Source: Bacteroidota bacterium | GTDB taxonomy: Bacteria; Bacteroidota; Bacteroidia; Sphingobacteriales; Sphingobacteriaceae | Direction of reading: 5' to 3' | DNA: 20,207 bases | Assembly (NCBI GenBank): GCA_013286985.1 | Contig: JABDEQ010000049.1 | Location: 1 to 20,207 of the forward strand | In this document: positions 6,486 to 14,415 of the stretch, piece after piece | How the letters are laid out: each line of letters starts with the position of its first letter | How positions within the stretch are numbered: position 1 is the first letter of the stretch | The notes under the pieces: model-generated | Seen by the model: only the letters and a program-made list of their open reading frames with translations | Told to the model about the DNA's origin: nothing | Databases searched by the model: none | Made by a program: the position numbers and the translations under genes

Positions 6486-7475
6486 ATGAAGATACTATTT
6501 GCCATACAGGGAACTGGCAATGGACATATTAGCCGCGCTCGTGAAATTGTGCCATTGTTGCAAAAATATGGCGAAGTCGATTTGTTAATAAGTGGTACAC
6601 AGGCCGAGGTTAGCTTGTCGCAGCCCCTTAAATATAAATTTCATGGTTTTAGTTTTGTTTTCGGAACAAACGGCGGGGTTGATAATTGGGCCACCTTTAA
6701 AATTATGAATTTGCCCCTGCTTTGGCATGATATACGCACTTTACCCCTGAAACAATATGACCTTATCATTAACGACTTTGAGCCGGTAAGCGCATGGGCC
6801 TGTAAGCTGCAAAAAATACCTTCTGTTTCATTGAGTCATCAATGTTCGTTTATTTCAAAAAATACTCCACGCCCGGCAAAATGGAACTATGCTGAGTGGT
6901 TATTTAAATATTACTCGCCCACTACTCATCATGTGGGGTTTCATTTTGAGCGTTATGATGATTTTATTCATACCCCTGTTATTCGCAGTGAGATAAGGGA
7001 AATGCAAACTTCAAACCAGGGACATTATACGGTTTATTTACCTGCTTATGATGATAAGTTGCTGGCCAAATATTTAAACAGAACAAATAAAATTCAGTGG
7101 CAAATTTTTTCAAAGCGACAAAAAACGCCGCACCGCGAAGGTAATGTTGAAATATTGCCCGTAAATAACCAGGCTTTTAACACCAGCCTTGCCGGATGCG
7201 AGGGATTACTCACCGGCGGCGGCTTCGAGGGGCCGGCTGAAGCACTTTTTCTGCAAAAAAAAGTATTAATGATCCCAATGAAGGGTCAATATGAGCAGCA
7301 ATGTAATGCGGTAGCTGCATCGCGGCTGGGTGTGCCGGTAATTCATGAGATTGACGATCAGTTTGTGTTTCATATTAATAACTGGATAAGTGACGACAGA
7401 AAAGTGATTGTGGATTTCCCGGATGAAACGGCTCAAATTGTTGATAATTTAATAAAACGGTATGCAAAATCCTAA
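6486..7475 (+). CDS. MJ1255-type glycosyltransferase family protein
   Basis: This 329-residue protein has the GT-B layout of the MJ1255/VC2487 family, related to MurG-like and GT28/GT1 enzymes. The N-terminal Rossmann start MKILFAIQGTGNGHISRA contains the loop GTGNGH (9-14). The C-terminal nucleotide-sugar half has GGGFEGPAEAL (244-254) and QYEQQCNA (268-275), which correspond to the donor-binding region of UDP-glycosyltransferases. No signal peptide or membrane span is seen, so it is probably cytosolic or peripheral at the inner membrane. Donor and acceptor are not known. The neighbours, an LpxH-like lipid phosphoesterase before and a multi-pass DUF6427 protein after, suggest a glycolipid or surface-glycan step, but that is inference. 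Confidence 0.82.
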   Translation: MKILFAIQGTGNGHISRAREIVPLLQKYGEVDLLISGTQAEVSLSQPLKYKFHGFSFVFGTNGGVDNWATFKIMNLPLLWHDIRTLPLKQYDLIINDFEPVSAWACKLQKIPSVSLSHQCSFISKNTPRPAKWNYAEWLFKYYSPTTHHVGFHFERYDDFIHTPVIRSEIREMQTSNQGHYTVYLPAYDDKLLAKYLNRTNKIQWQIFSKRQKTPHREGNVEILPVNNQAFNTSLAGCEGLLTGGGFEGPAEALFLQKKVLMIPMKGQYEQQCNAVAASRLGVPVIHEIDDQFVFHINNWISDDRKVIVDFPDETAQIVDNLIKRYAKS

Positions 7476-7531
7476 GTAGTTTTAGCATAAGTAGTTTTTG
7501 TGCTAATTTCGTCCAGGCAAATACCGTATTA

Positions 7532-8521
7532 ATGATCAATTTTTTTAAGTCGCTTAATCCCTTTAATATTTTATGGCTGGCTGTTATACTTGTCGCGTTA
7601 CGTGCCGGATACCTGATAAATAGCCCCGGCAAAATAGAATTTGCTTTTGCCGATCCTTTTGCCCGCATGCTCATACCTGTATCTGCCAGCCAATCTCCAA
7701 TAGCGCCGGCTTTAAATGTTTTTCTGGCCGGGGTTATTGTATTTATACAGGCGCTGCTGTTAAATCATTTGGTTAATCACTTTAATTTATTAGGCAAGCC
7801 CACTTTTTTGCCTGCTTTAATGTATATCACTGTATCGGCGCTTTTCAAAAACTTCCTGGTATTGAGTCCGCCACTGATGTGCAATTTCCTGGTTATATGG
7901 ATGCTGTTTAAGTTATTAGGCTTTTATAAAAGTAACGATGCCAAATCATCCGCATATGATCTGGGTTTGATAGTTGCGCTTGGCTCGTTCATTTATCTGC
8001 CCTTTATTTATTTCTTTTTACTGATATGGATAGGGCTCATCATTTTTAAACCTTTTAACTGGCGTGAGCTTATTGCAGGTATAATTGGTTACATTACCCT
8101 ATTTTTCTTTTTGGCAGTATATTATTACTGGAATAACAGCCTTAGTCAGTTTTATAATATCTGGCAGCCGCTTGGAACAAAGTTTTCGGATAATATCAGG
8201 ATAAATGATTCCAATTATCTGGTTTTGATTCCCGTAATAATTATTTTGTTATTATGTTTTGTTACGTTGCAGCAAAACTTTTTTAAAAGTTATGTGCAGG
8301 TGCGTAAATCGTTCCAGTTTTTATTTATTGTTTTTTTAGTAGGCTGTTTTTCATTTTATAATAAGGCTGCATTTCATTTAAATCACTTTTTGTTATGTGC
8401 GGTGCCCGCAGCGGTGTTTTTTTCGTATTATTTTTTATATGCCAAACGTAAATGGGTTTATGAAACTTTGTTTTTTATACTGTTAGCCAGCATCATTTAT
8501 TTTCAGTTTAACACTTTTTAA
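7532..8521 (+). CDS. DUF6427 family multi-pass membrane protein
   Basis: This 329-residue, strongly hydrophobic protein has about eight or nine predicted membrane segments spread from residue 12 to the C-terminus. The opening MINFFKSLNPFNILWL followed by a membrane span, the segment FADPFARMLIP, and the later IFKPFNWRELIAGIIGY motif match the Bacteroidota DUF6427 family as I recall it. The function is not established. The segment following the first half, IFKPFNWREL, is a cytoplasmic or interfacial loop conserved in the family. It lies 56 bases after the glycosyltransferase and 45 bases before purQ. No catalytic residues stand out. A role in envelope assembly is suggested only by location. 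Confidence 0.75.
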   Translation: MINFFKSLNPFNILWLAVILVALRAGYLINSPGKIEFAFADPFARMLIPVSASQSPIAPALNVFLAGVIVFIQALLLNHLVNHFNLLGKPTFLPALMYITVSALFKNFLVLSPPLMCNFLVIWMLFKLLGFYKSNDAKSSAYDLGLIVALGSFIYLPFIYFFLLIWIGLIIFKPFNWRELIAGIIGYITLFFFLAVYYYWNNSLSQFYNIWQPLGTKFSDNIRINDSNYLVLIPVIIILLLCFVTLQQNFFKSYVQVRKSFQFLFIVFLVGCFSFYNKAAFHLNHFLLCAVPAAVFFSYYFLYAKRKWVYETLFFILLASIIYFQFNTF

Positions 8522-8554
8522 CTTTTACATTCTTTCAAATTGCAGCGGTTATAT

Positions 8555-8562
8555 TAGTTTTG
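8555..8562 (+). promoter_or_regulatory. TAnnTTTG -7 element directly before purQ
   Basis: TAGTTTTG matches the Bacteroidota -7 consensus exactly. Its last base is only four bases before the purQ ATG. If transcription starts at the usual short distance downstream, the purQ message would be leaderless or nearly so. The -33 region lacks a clear TTTG at standard spacing. Confidence 0.45.
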
Positions 8563-8566
8563 TATC

Positions 8567-9259
8567 ATGAAATTTGGAGTAGTAGTATTTCCGGGATCTA
8601 ACTGCGACGCAGATACTTTTTATGTTTTAGAAAAACTTCTGGGTCAGCAGGTAGCGCGTTTGTGGCATAAAGACCATGATTTACAAGGAGTTGACTTTAT
8701 TATATTGCCAGGTGGGTTCTCATTTGGCGATTATTTGCGTTCTGGCGCAATAGCGCGTTTTTCGCCAATAATGCAGGAAATAATTCAGTTTGCAGAAAAC
8801 GGAGGTTATGTTTTGGGGATTTGTAACGGTTTCCAGGTATTAACAGAAGCAGGATTATTGCCGGGAGCATTGCTGCACAATGAAAACCGTAAGTTTATTT
8901 GCCGCAATATTCATATGAAGGCACAAACTAATAATTCATTAATTACTGCTCAGATTAACCCGGAGCGGGCGTTGAAAGTTCCTATTGCACACGGAGAAGG
9001 AAATTATTTCGCCGAACCTGATGTATTGAAATCCATCAACGATAATAATCAGGTATTGTTCAGGTATTGCGACGAAGCGGGCAACATCACTGCTGACGCT
9101 AACCCTAATGGTTCAATACAAAACATTGCAGGTGTTTGCAACATTAAACGTAACGTATTTGGCTTTATGCCGCATCCGGAACGTGCTTCTGATTCGTTGG
9201 TCGGTAACGAAGATGGCCTGGCTATCTTTGAATCAATTTTATCGCTGGTTAAAGCCTAA
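8567..9259 (+). CDS. purQ: Phosphoribosylformylglycinamidine synthase, glutaminase subunit
   Basis: PurQ releases ammonia from glutamine for PurL in the fourth step of purine synthesis (FGAR to FGAM). It works in a cytosolic complex with PurL and PurS. At 230 residues it is a stand-alone class I amidotransferase. The start MKFGVVVFPGSNCD and PGGFSFGDYLRSG (48-60) are typical. The nucleophile is C86 in GICNGFQ, and the triad is completed by H203 and E205 in MPHPERA. A stand-alone PurQ implies a small-type PurL and a PurS elsewhere, unlike the fused long PurL of gammaproteobacteria. Its stop overlaps the coaX start by one base (TAATG), so the two genes are translationally linked. An exact -7 element sits immediately upstream. 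Confidence 0.96.
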   Translation: MKFGVVVFPGSNCDADTFYVLEKLLGQQVARLWHKDHDLQGVDFIILPGGFSFGDYLRSGAIARFSPIMQEIIQFAENGGYVLGICNGFQVLTEAGLLPGALLHNENRKFICRNIHMKAQTNNSLITAQINPERALKVPIAHGEGNYFAEPDVLKSINDNNQVLFRYCDEAGNITADANPNGSIQNIAGVCNIKRNVFGFMPHPERASDSLVGNEDGLAIFESILSLVKA

Positions 9260-10005
9260 TGGCCAATCTGGTTATTGATATTGGCAATACCTATACTAAA
9301 GTTGCAGTTTTTGAACGCGATGAATTAGTGTACAACAACCAGTACCAAACAGTTAATGCTATTTTGCTAAATGAAATCCTTGCAGTTCATCCTGTAAAGA
9401 CAGCCATTATTTCATCCGTTAAAAAAAAAGATAATCCTGAATGGGATGTTTTGCTAACGGGAGGAATTAGGATAATGTATTTTAACGCGGCAATGAAGGG
9501 ACGTGTTATCAACCATTATTTAACACCGGCAACTTTAGGGCTTGATAGATTGGCCGCTGTAATAGGCGCAAATTATTTATACCCGGCGCAAAACAACCTT
9601 ATAATTGACGGAGGAACCTGTATTACCTATGATTATGTTGATGCAGGCGGAAATTATTTTGGAGGAAGTATATCACCCGGTTTAAATATGCGTTATAAGG
9701 CTTTAAATTATTATACGGCAGGTTTGCCTTTAATTAATGCAGATGAAACGTTTAATGAACCATACGGAAACAGCACAACAACAGCCATACTTTCGGGTGT
9801 GCAAAATGGAATTAAATATGAATTAGAGGGCTTCGTTAAAAAATATAAAAAAGACGAACAGGAACTAAATATTGTACTTTGCGGGGGTGATAGTATTTTT
9901 TTTGATACTCTATTGAAAAATAGCATCTTTGCCCCCTATATAAAAACTGAACCATACTTGGTTCTTAAAGGATTAAACGCAGCCATACAAAACAATAATG
10001 ATTAA
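9259..10005 (+). CDS. coaX: Type III pantothenate kinase
   Basis: CoaX phosphorylates pantothenate with ATP, the first step of coenzyme A synthesis, in the cytosol. The type III enzyme belongs to the ASKHA fold and needs a monovalent cation. Its 248 residues are normal. Motifs: DIGNT (7-11) for phosphate binding, GLDR (94-97) with the catalytic-base aspartate D96, IDGGTCITYD (116-125), and GGSISPGLNMRYKAL (135-149). The start overlaps the purQ stop by one base. The stop lies within the next gene, which begins eight bases before the end of coaX. This tight packing with a purine gene and envelope genes reflects operon structure rather than one shared pathway. Placement of coaX before an outer membrane barrel and lptC is a recurrent Bacteroidota order. 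Confidence 0.95.
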   Translation: MANLVIDIGNTYTKVAVFERDELVYNNQYQTVNAILLNEILAVHPVKTAIISSVKKKDNPEWDVLLTGGIRIMYFNAAMKGRVINHYLTPATLGLDRLAAVIGANYLYPAQNNLIIDGGTCITYDYVDAGGNYFGGSISPGLNMRYKALNYYTAGLPLINADETFNEPYGNSTTTAILSGVQNGIKYELEGFVKKYKKDEQELNIVLCGGDSIFFDTLLKNSIFAPYIKTEPYLVLKGLNAAIQNNND

Positions 10006-11353
10006 ATATACCAGGGCCTTTGTAACAATTTTACTTGCTGTTATTGCATTTGGCGCCAATGCGCAGTCAAACACTACTTCTACAACCAGTTCTCCTTACT
10101 CCATGTTCGGATTAGGCACTTATACACCATCCTTGCTTCCTCAAAATTTGGCTATGGGGGGTATTGGCGCAGCTATAAATAATGTTAGCGGCTACAATAA
10201 TGTAAACCCTCTCAACCCGGCATCATACGGGATGATCAACTATACTACCATTGATGCGGGCTTATACGCAACTATTGACAATTTAAGCCAGACAGGTGCT
10301 AACGGAGCTAATATGAGTGCAACAAATGCCAACTTCAGGTTAAGCCATATTGTATTTGGTATACCGGTTAACCATCACTCTGCATTAAGCTTTGGTTTAT
10401 TGCCCTATTCAGAGTTGGGGTATAACTACAAACAAACACAAAGCAAAGGTTTTGGCACTGGCTCAGCAGTTGATACCAACGCTGTGAACTATATTTATAA
10501 TGGTACAGGTGGTTTGTCAAAAGCTTACCTGGGTTATGGCTATCATATTGGCAAACACTTATTGGTGGGTGCTAACATATCGTACATATTTGGTAACCTG
10601 GCTCAATATACTGAAACCGAAATACCTACGCTATATGGTGTTTTGGATTCAAAGGTTGAACAAACAAACAGCGTGGGTGGTGTCAATTACGATTATGGTA
10701 TTCAATATTCGTTTGATTTTGCCGATGCAACAGGCAACATAAACAAGCACCTGGTGTTTGGTTACTCGGCATCTGCAAGTTCAAGTATCAGCACAACCAG
10801 CGGCTATGTGGTAAGTCAATATACTTATGATAGCAGCGGTAACCAAAATCTTGCAACCGATTCATTGATTAATCGCACGGGTACAAAAAGTTCAATTCAC
10901 CTTCCACAGATTAACCACTTTGGTGTATCTTTTCAAAATGACGGACACTTTTTGGTAGGCGCTGATTATACAATGGGTAACTGGTCTTCACTTACCATTG
11001 ATGGTACTAATCAAGGTCTTCAAAATAGTAAAACAATAAACGTGGGTGGATCTTTTACCCCCAATATAAATGCTTTACGTAATTACTGGGCCAGAACAGA
11101 TTATCGTTTAGGCTTTATTTATGAAGATACTTACACTAATGTTAATAATACTGATATTAAAAGAACTGCTGTAACTTTTGGATTGGGATTGCCATTGCCT
11201 AACGGACTTGCTACTTTTGATAAAATAAATTTTTCTGCTGAGATTGGCAGAGAAGGAACTTTGAATAACGGTTTGGTAAAAGAAAATTATGTTAACATAC
11301 ATTTAGGTTTCACCCTGAATGATAAATGGTTTCAGCGATTTAAATTTCAATAG
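9998..11353 (+). CDS. Outer membrane beta-barrel protein, FadL/PorV-like
   Basis: This 451-residue protein has a Sec signal peptide (about residues 1-22, cut likely after GANA-Q), then a segment SPYSMFGLGTYTPS and an N-terminal region rich in glycine and asparagine with MGGIGAAI and NPLNPASYG, typical of Bacteroidota barrels related to OmpP1/FadL or PorV. Long alternating stretches with aromatic ends run through the rest, and the C-terminus (WFQRFKFQ) has the aromatic character of an outer membrane strand. The cargo or partner is unknown. It starts inside coaX (8-base overlap) and is followed by lptC after five bases, so it is surely co-expressed with LPS transport. It could be a transport channel or an assembly factor. 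Confidence 0.8.
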   Translation: MIKYTRAFVTILLAVIAFGANAQSNTTSTTSSPYSMFGLGTYTPSLLPQNLAMGGIGAAINNVSGYNNVNPLNPASYGMINYTTIDAGLYATIDNLSQTGANGANMSATNANFRLSHIVFGIPVNHHSALSFGLLPYSELGYNYKQTQSKGFGTGSAVDTNAVNYIYNGTGGLSKAYLGYGYHIGKHLLVGANISYIFGNLAQYTETEIPTLYGVLDSKVEQTNSVGGVNYDYGIQYSFDFADATGNINKHLVFGYSASASSSISTTSGYVVSQYTYDSSGNQNLATDSLINRTGTKSSIHLPQINHFGVSFQNDGHFLVGADYTMGNWSSLTIDGTNQGLQNSKTINVGGSFTPNINALRNYWARTDYRLGFIYEDTYTNVNNTDIKRTAVTFGLGLPLPNGLATFDKINFSAEIGREGTLNNGLVKENYVNIHLGFTLNDKWFQRFKFQ

Positions 11354-11358
11354 CCTTT

Positions 11359-11955
11359 ATGATGACGTATAGTCAGGCAAAAAAGTTTTCACATTTATAT
11401 TTGCCGGCACTGTTTATCTGCATGCTGCTGGCATCGTGCGAAAACTCATTGAATGACATCAAGAAAATACAGTCTGCTGAAGCCGATAAGCCAATTTCGC
11501 GCTCAACCGATGTGGATATTATTTATAGCGATTCCGCAAAAGTAAAGGCTCACCTCACAGCACCCCTTGAGATAGATCATGACGATGTTGCTAAACCCTA
11601 TAAGGAAATGTCCCACGGGGTTAAGATTGTTTTTTTTGAAGACGATCTTTCTATAAAAGGTACAATAACATCCGAATATGCGATAGAAAAGGATAAAGAA
11701 AACATGATTGAGTTTCATAAAAACGTTGTTGCAAAAAATGCACAGGGCGAAACGTTTAAGTCGGACGAGCTGATTTACGATGAAACCAATAAAAAGCTTT
11801 ATTCAAATAAGCCGGTTCAAATCATTATGACCAATGGTAACATAATGAATGGTACCGGCTTTAATAGTAATGAGAGTTTGTATCCCTGGCATATTGACCA
11901 GTCGACGGGGGTATTTCACGTGACAGAAAACCAGCAGGGTGGTGTTAATCCATAA
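11359..11955 (+). CDS. lptC: LPS export protein LptC, lipoprotein form
   Basis: LptC passes lipopolysaccharide from the inner membrane LptBFG transporter to periplasmic LptA. This 198-residue protein has a lipoprotein signal with lipobox LASC, giving C27 as the lipidated residue, instead of the single membrane anchor of E. coli LptC. The mature part holds the OstA-like repeats of beta-strands: VKAHLTAPLEI (about 63-73), a middle stretch including SEYAIEKDKENMIEFHKNV (about 105-123), then GETFKSDELIYDETNKKLYS, a classic LptC/OstA pattern. The start has two consecutive ATGs, at 11359 and 11362, either of which is possible. It lies five bases after the barrel gene. Other Lpt genes are not in the window. 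The retention site of the lipoprotein (inner or outer membrane) cannot be settled from sequence alone. Confidence 0.9.
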   Translation: MMTYSQAKKFSHLYLPALFICMLLASCENSLNDIKKIQSAEADKPISRSTDVDIIYSDSAKVKAHLTAPLEIDHDDVAKPYKEMSHGVKIVFFEDDLSIKGTITSEYAIEKDKENMIEFHKNVVAKNAQGETFKSDELIYDETNKKLYSNKPVQIIMTNGNIMNGTGFNSNESLYPWHIDQSTGVFHVTENQQGGVNP

Positions 11956-12097
11956 AAATTGGGAGAGATAAACGAAAGAAATAATGTGTTTTTAATGTAA
12001 AAAAGCCAGATAGCTGCAAGATATTATCGTTTTTGATAGCCTAAAATTCACAAATTATTATACAAAAATTTGTGTTATAGAATTTTACTAAAAATTG

Positions 12098-12104
12098 TAT
12101 CTTG
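12098..12104 (+). promoter_or_regulatory. Probable -7 element of ppiD
   Basis: TATCTTG (followed by CGCCC) is a near-match to TAnnTTTG, one T short, 42 bases before the ppiD start. A TTTG at 12069-12072 could be a -33 box, but the spacing of 25 bases is longer than usual. That TTTG also forms part of a 7-bp inverted repeat (CACAAAT at 12049-12055, ATTTGTG at 12068-12074). The 191-base gap between lptC and ppiD otherwise holds no gene, which supports separate ppiD transcription. Confidence 0.3.
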
Positions 12105-12146
12105 CGCCCTCTTTTTAATAGTATAATATAATTTTATAATAAGTAT

Positions 12147-14255
12147 ATGGGTATAATGGGTTTTATGCGCAACCAAATGGGGAAAATGATCGCATTTTTT
12201 ATTGGGTTTGCGCTGCTTGCTTTTATTATTGGCGAGGTGTTACGTTCTGGAGGGTCTTTCTTTAGGGATGACCGTAACGAGCTTGGTGATGTTAGCGGAG
12301 AAAAAGTTGCGTATGATGAATTTGCAAAAAAGGTTGATCAAAACAGCGCTCAGTTCAGACAACAATCTGGCCAGGGTAATTTAACACCGCAAATTACAAG
12401 CTACATACAGGAAACTACCTGGAACCAAATGATTAGCCAATTGATACTAAAAAAAGAGGTTGAAAAACTTGGTTTGGTGGTTGGCGATGATGAAGCAAAA
12501 TCAATGGTTAGCGGCGATAGCCCAAACCCACAGATTGTACAGGCGTTTGGTGATCCTAAAACGGGTCAGCTTGACAGGGGTAAATTAAATACCTTTTTGA
12601 ATAATTTGAATGCATCAAAAGCAGATGACCCGCTAAGACAGCAGTGGTCTGATTTTGTTATGCAGATGATTGAAGCTAAATTATCAGAGAAATATGTATC
12701 GTTGGTAACCAATGGCTTGTATGTAAACTCGCTTGAGGCAAAAGATGATTACGAAGCCAAAAATAAACTGGCTAATTTTAAATATGTAGTACTTAATTAT
12801 GCTTCTTTACCTGATAGTAAAATAACGGTAACGGATGATGACTATCAGTCGTATTACGATGAGCATAAAAATGAGTTTAAAAATCAGCAGGAGACAAGGA
12901 CATTTGATTATGTAAGTTTCAATGCTTCCCCCTCTTCAGCTGATAGCGCAGCTACTAAAGCACAGGTAGATAAATTAGCTGACGCATTTAAAGCAACCAA
13001 AGATGATTCAACTTTTGTTCAGATTAATGCTGAAACAAAAGCACCATTGGTTTATGTTCACAAAGGTCGTTTAGAACCGAAATTAGACTCGATAATGTTT
13101 ACCGAAGGAAATGGATTTGTATATGGTCCATACTTATCAGGCAATAGCTACAAAATAGCTAAATTGGTTGATTCACGTTTCGAACCAGATTCAGTAAAAG
13201 CGCGTCACATATTAATTGACGACAAAACAATAGGTCTCGACAAAGCAATGGCTAAAGCCGATTCATTAAAGAAATTGATTGAAGGCGGAAAATCATTTGC
13301 TGAATTAGCAAATATGTTTTCTATAGATAAAAACTCTGCCGTAAAAGGTGGTGACCTGGGTACATTTGGCCGTGGCGCTATGATCCCGGTTTTTGAGGAT
13401 GCTGTATTCAGCGGTAAAAAAGGTGATCTTAAAATAGTAGCTTCACAATTTGGTGTTCACTTAATTGAAATTGAAGATCAGAAAGGTTCATCAAAAGTAG
13501 TTAAAGTAGCGGTGGTTGATGTGCCTTTAAAAGCCAGCAGCCAAACCCAAACAACCGTTTATAGCAAAGCACAAGGATTTTTAGGAAACTTAACTAAAGA
13601 CAACTTTGACGCAGAAGCAAAAAAAGAAGGCCTGCAGAAAAAAACCGCTACTGATTTTAACGGTGTAGCGGCAAGTTTGCCCGGCATTGCAAATGCACGT
13701 GAAATTGTAAGATGGGCGTTCAATGCAGAAACAGGCGATTTTTCGGACAAAGTTTATATTTCTGACGATCAATATATCGTAGCCAAACTGGCGATGATAA
13801 AGAAAAAGGGAATATTACCGCTTGATGCCGTGAAAAAACAAATTGAGCCGTTGGTTAAAAACAAAGTAAAAGCTAAAGTACTTGCTGACAAATTACAGGC
13901 AGCGCTAAACGGAGCATCAAATATTGATCAGGTGGCTCAAAAAACTGGTGCCACAGCCAATCCAATTGAAAATATTGTTTTTGCTAATCCGGTTATCCCT
14001 GGTTCATCAGCTGAATATAAAGTTATCGGTACTGTGTTTGGCTCACAGCCTAACAAATTGTCGAAACCTATTGAAGGTCAGCAAGGTGTTTATGTATTTG
14101 TTTTAAATAGCTTTACTAACCCTCCTGCGCTTACAAATGCTGTAAGAGAAAAACAGCAAATGGGTCAGGCCATGCTTCAGCGTGCTGATGCTCAAATATT
14201 TGAAGCGCTGCGTGATAAAGCTAACATAAAAGATTACAGAGCTAAATTCTTATAA
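12147..14255 (+). CDS. ppiD: PpiD-like membrane-anchored peptidyl-prolyl isomerase/chaperone
   Basis: PpiD-type proteins are anchored in the inner membrane by one N-terminal span and face the periplasm, helping newly exported proteins fold. This copy has 702 residues: MGIMGFMRNQMGKM, a hydrophobic span at about 13-33, a SurA-like N-terminal chaperone region (about 44-200, starting at SGEKVAYDEF), and one clear parvulin domain at about 349-445 with ARHILID, GKSFAELANMFS and GGDLGTFGRGAMIPVFEDAVF. The helical C-terminal region finishes with a lysine-rich end. Length and layout fit PpiD rather than SurA, which lacks the membrane anchor. The symbol is by family resemblance. The gene follows lptC after a 191-base gap, and a hairpin and a strong terminator follow it. 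Confidence 0.9.
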   Translation: MGIMGFMRNQMGKMIAFFIGFALLAFIIGEVLRSGGSFFRDDRNELGDVSGEKVAYDEFAKKVDQNSAQFRQQSGQGNLTPQITSYIQETTWNQMISQLILKKEVEKLGLVVGDDEAKSMVSGDSPNPQIVQAFGDPKTGQLDRGKLNTFLNNLNASKADDPLRQQWSDFVMQMIEAKLSEKYVSLVTNGLYVNSLEAKDDYEAKNKLANFKYVVLNYASLPDSKITVTDDDYQSYYDEHKNEFKNQQETRTFDYVSFNASPSSADSAATKAQVDKLADAFKATKDDSTFVQINAETKAPLVYVHKGRLEPKLDSIMFTEGNGFVYGPYLSGNSYKIAKLVDSRFEPDSVKARHILIDDKTIGLDKAMAKADSLKKLIEGGKSFAELANMFSIDKNSAVKGGDLGTFGRGAMIPVFEDAVFSGKKGDLKIVASQFGVHLIEIEDQKGSSKVVKVAVVDVPLKASSQTQTTVYSKAQGFLGNLTKDNFDAEAKKEGLQKKTATDFNGVAASLPGIANAREIVRWAFNAETGDFSDKVYISDDQYIVAKLAMIKKKGILPLDAVKKQIEPLVKNKVKAKVLADKLQAALNGASNIDQVAQKTGATANPIENIVFANPVIPGSSAEYKVIGTVFGSQPNKLSKPIEGQQGVYVFVLNSFTNPPALTNAVREKQQMGQAMLQRADAQIFEALRDKANIKDYRAKFL

Positions 14256-14269
14256 GAAATAGCTTAGAG

Positions 14270-14318
14270 CCGCCATCTGAAAGTAAAAAATAGTAAAACA
14301 GATAACCACAGATGACGG
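14270..14318. repeat. Long-loop hairpin downstream of ppiD
   Basis: CCGCCATCTG (14270-14279) and CAGATGACGG (14309-14318) pair at nine of ten positions around a 29-base AT-rich loop. No T-run follows, so it is not an intrinsic terminator; the real one lies about 50 bases on. It may be a degenerate dispersed repeat or an mRNA 3'-end stabiliser. Confidence 0.4.
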
Positions 14319-14356
14319 ATAGCCTTTTAAAGGTGGATTCTAAAAAAAATAAAAAG

Positions 14357-14364
14357 TAATTTTG
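14357..14364 (+). promoter_or_regulatory. TAnnTTTG -7 element abutting the terminator
   Basis: TAATTTTG is an exact -7 consensus match, two bases before the terminator hairpin. If active, it would start transcripts at or inside the hairpin that ends the ppiD message, feeding DUF2480. No good -33 box is seen in the A-rich stretch upstream. Confidence 0.4.
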
Positions 14365-14365
14365 C

Positions 14366-14403
14366 ATCCGGGTATAGCGTTAAATCTATACCCGGATTTT
14401 TTT
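14366..14403 (+). terminator. Intrinsic terminator after ppiD
   Basis: The perfect 12-bp stem ATCCGGGTATAG (14366-14377) / CTATACCCGGAT (14386-14397) has an 8-base loop and is followed by seven T in a row (14397-14403). This is a textbook Rho-independent terminator on the plus strand, 110 bases after the ppiD stop. An ORF reading through it from a TTG at 14362 is an artefact: the DUF2480 start is the ATG beyond it. Confidence 0.88.
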
Positions 14404-14415
14404 ATTTTACATACA

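Noticed and set aside
7474..7498. Direct repeat AAGTAGTTTT at 7474-7483 and 7489-7498, just after the glycosyltransferase.
   Set aside because: Ten bases of low-complexity sequence at a 15-base period; no dyad or promoter logic attached, and easily due to chance.
14362..14415. Upstream extension of the DUF2480 frame to a TTG start.
   Set aside because: The extension runs through a perfect terminator hairpin and T-run, and the family N-terminus MEIQENIINK begins at the ATG at 14416.
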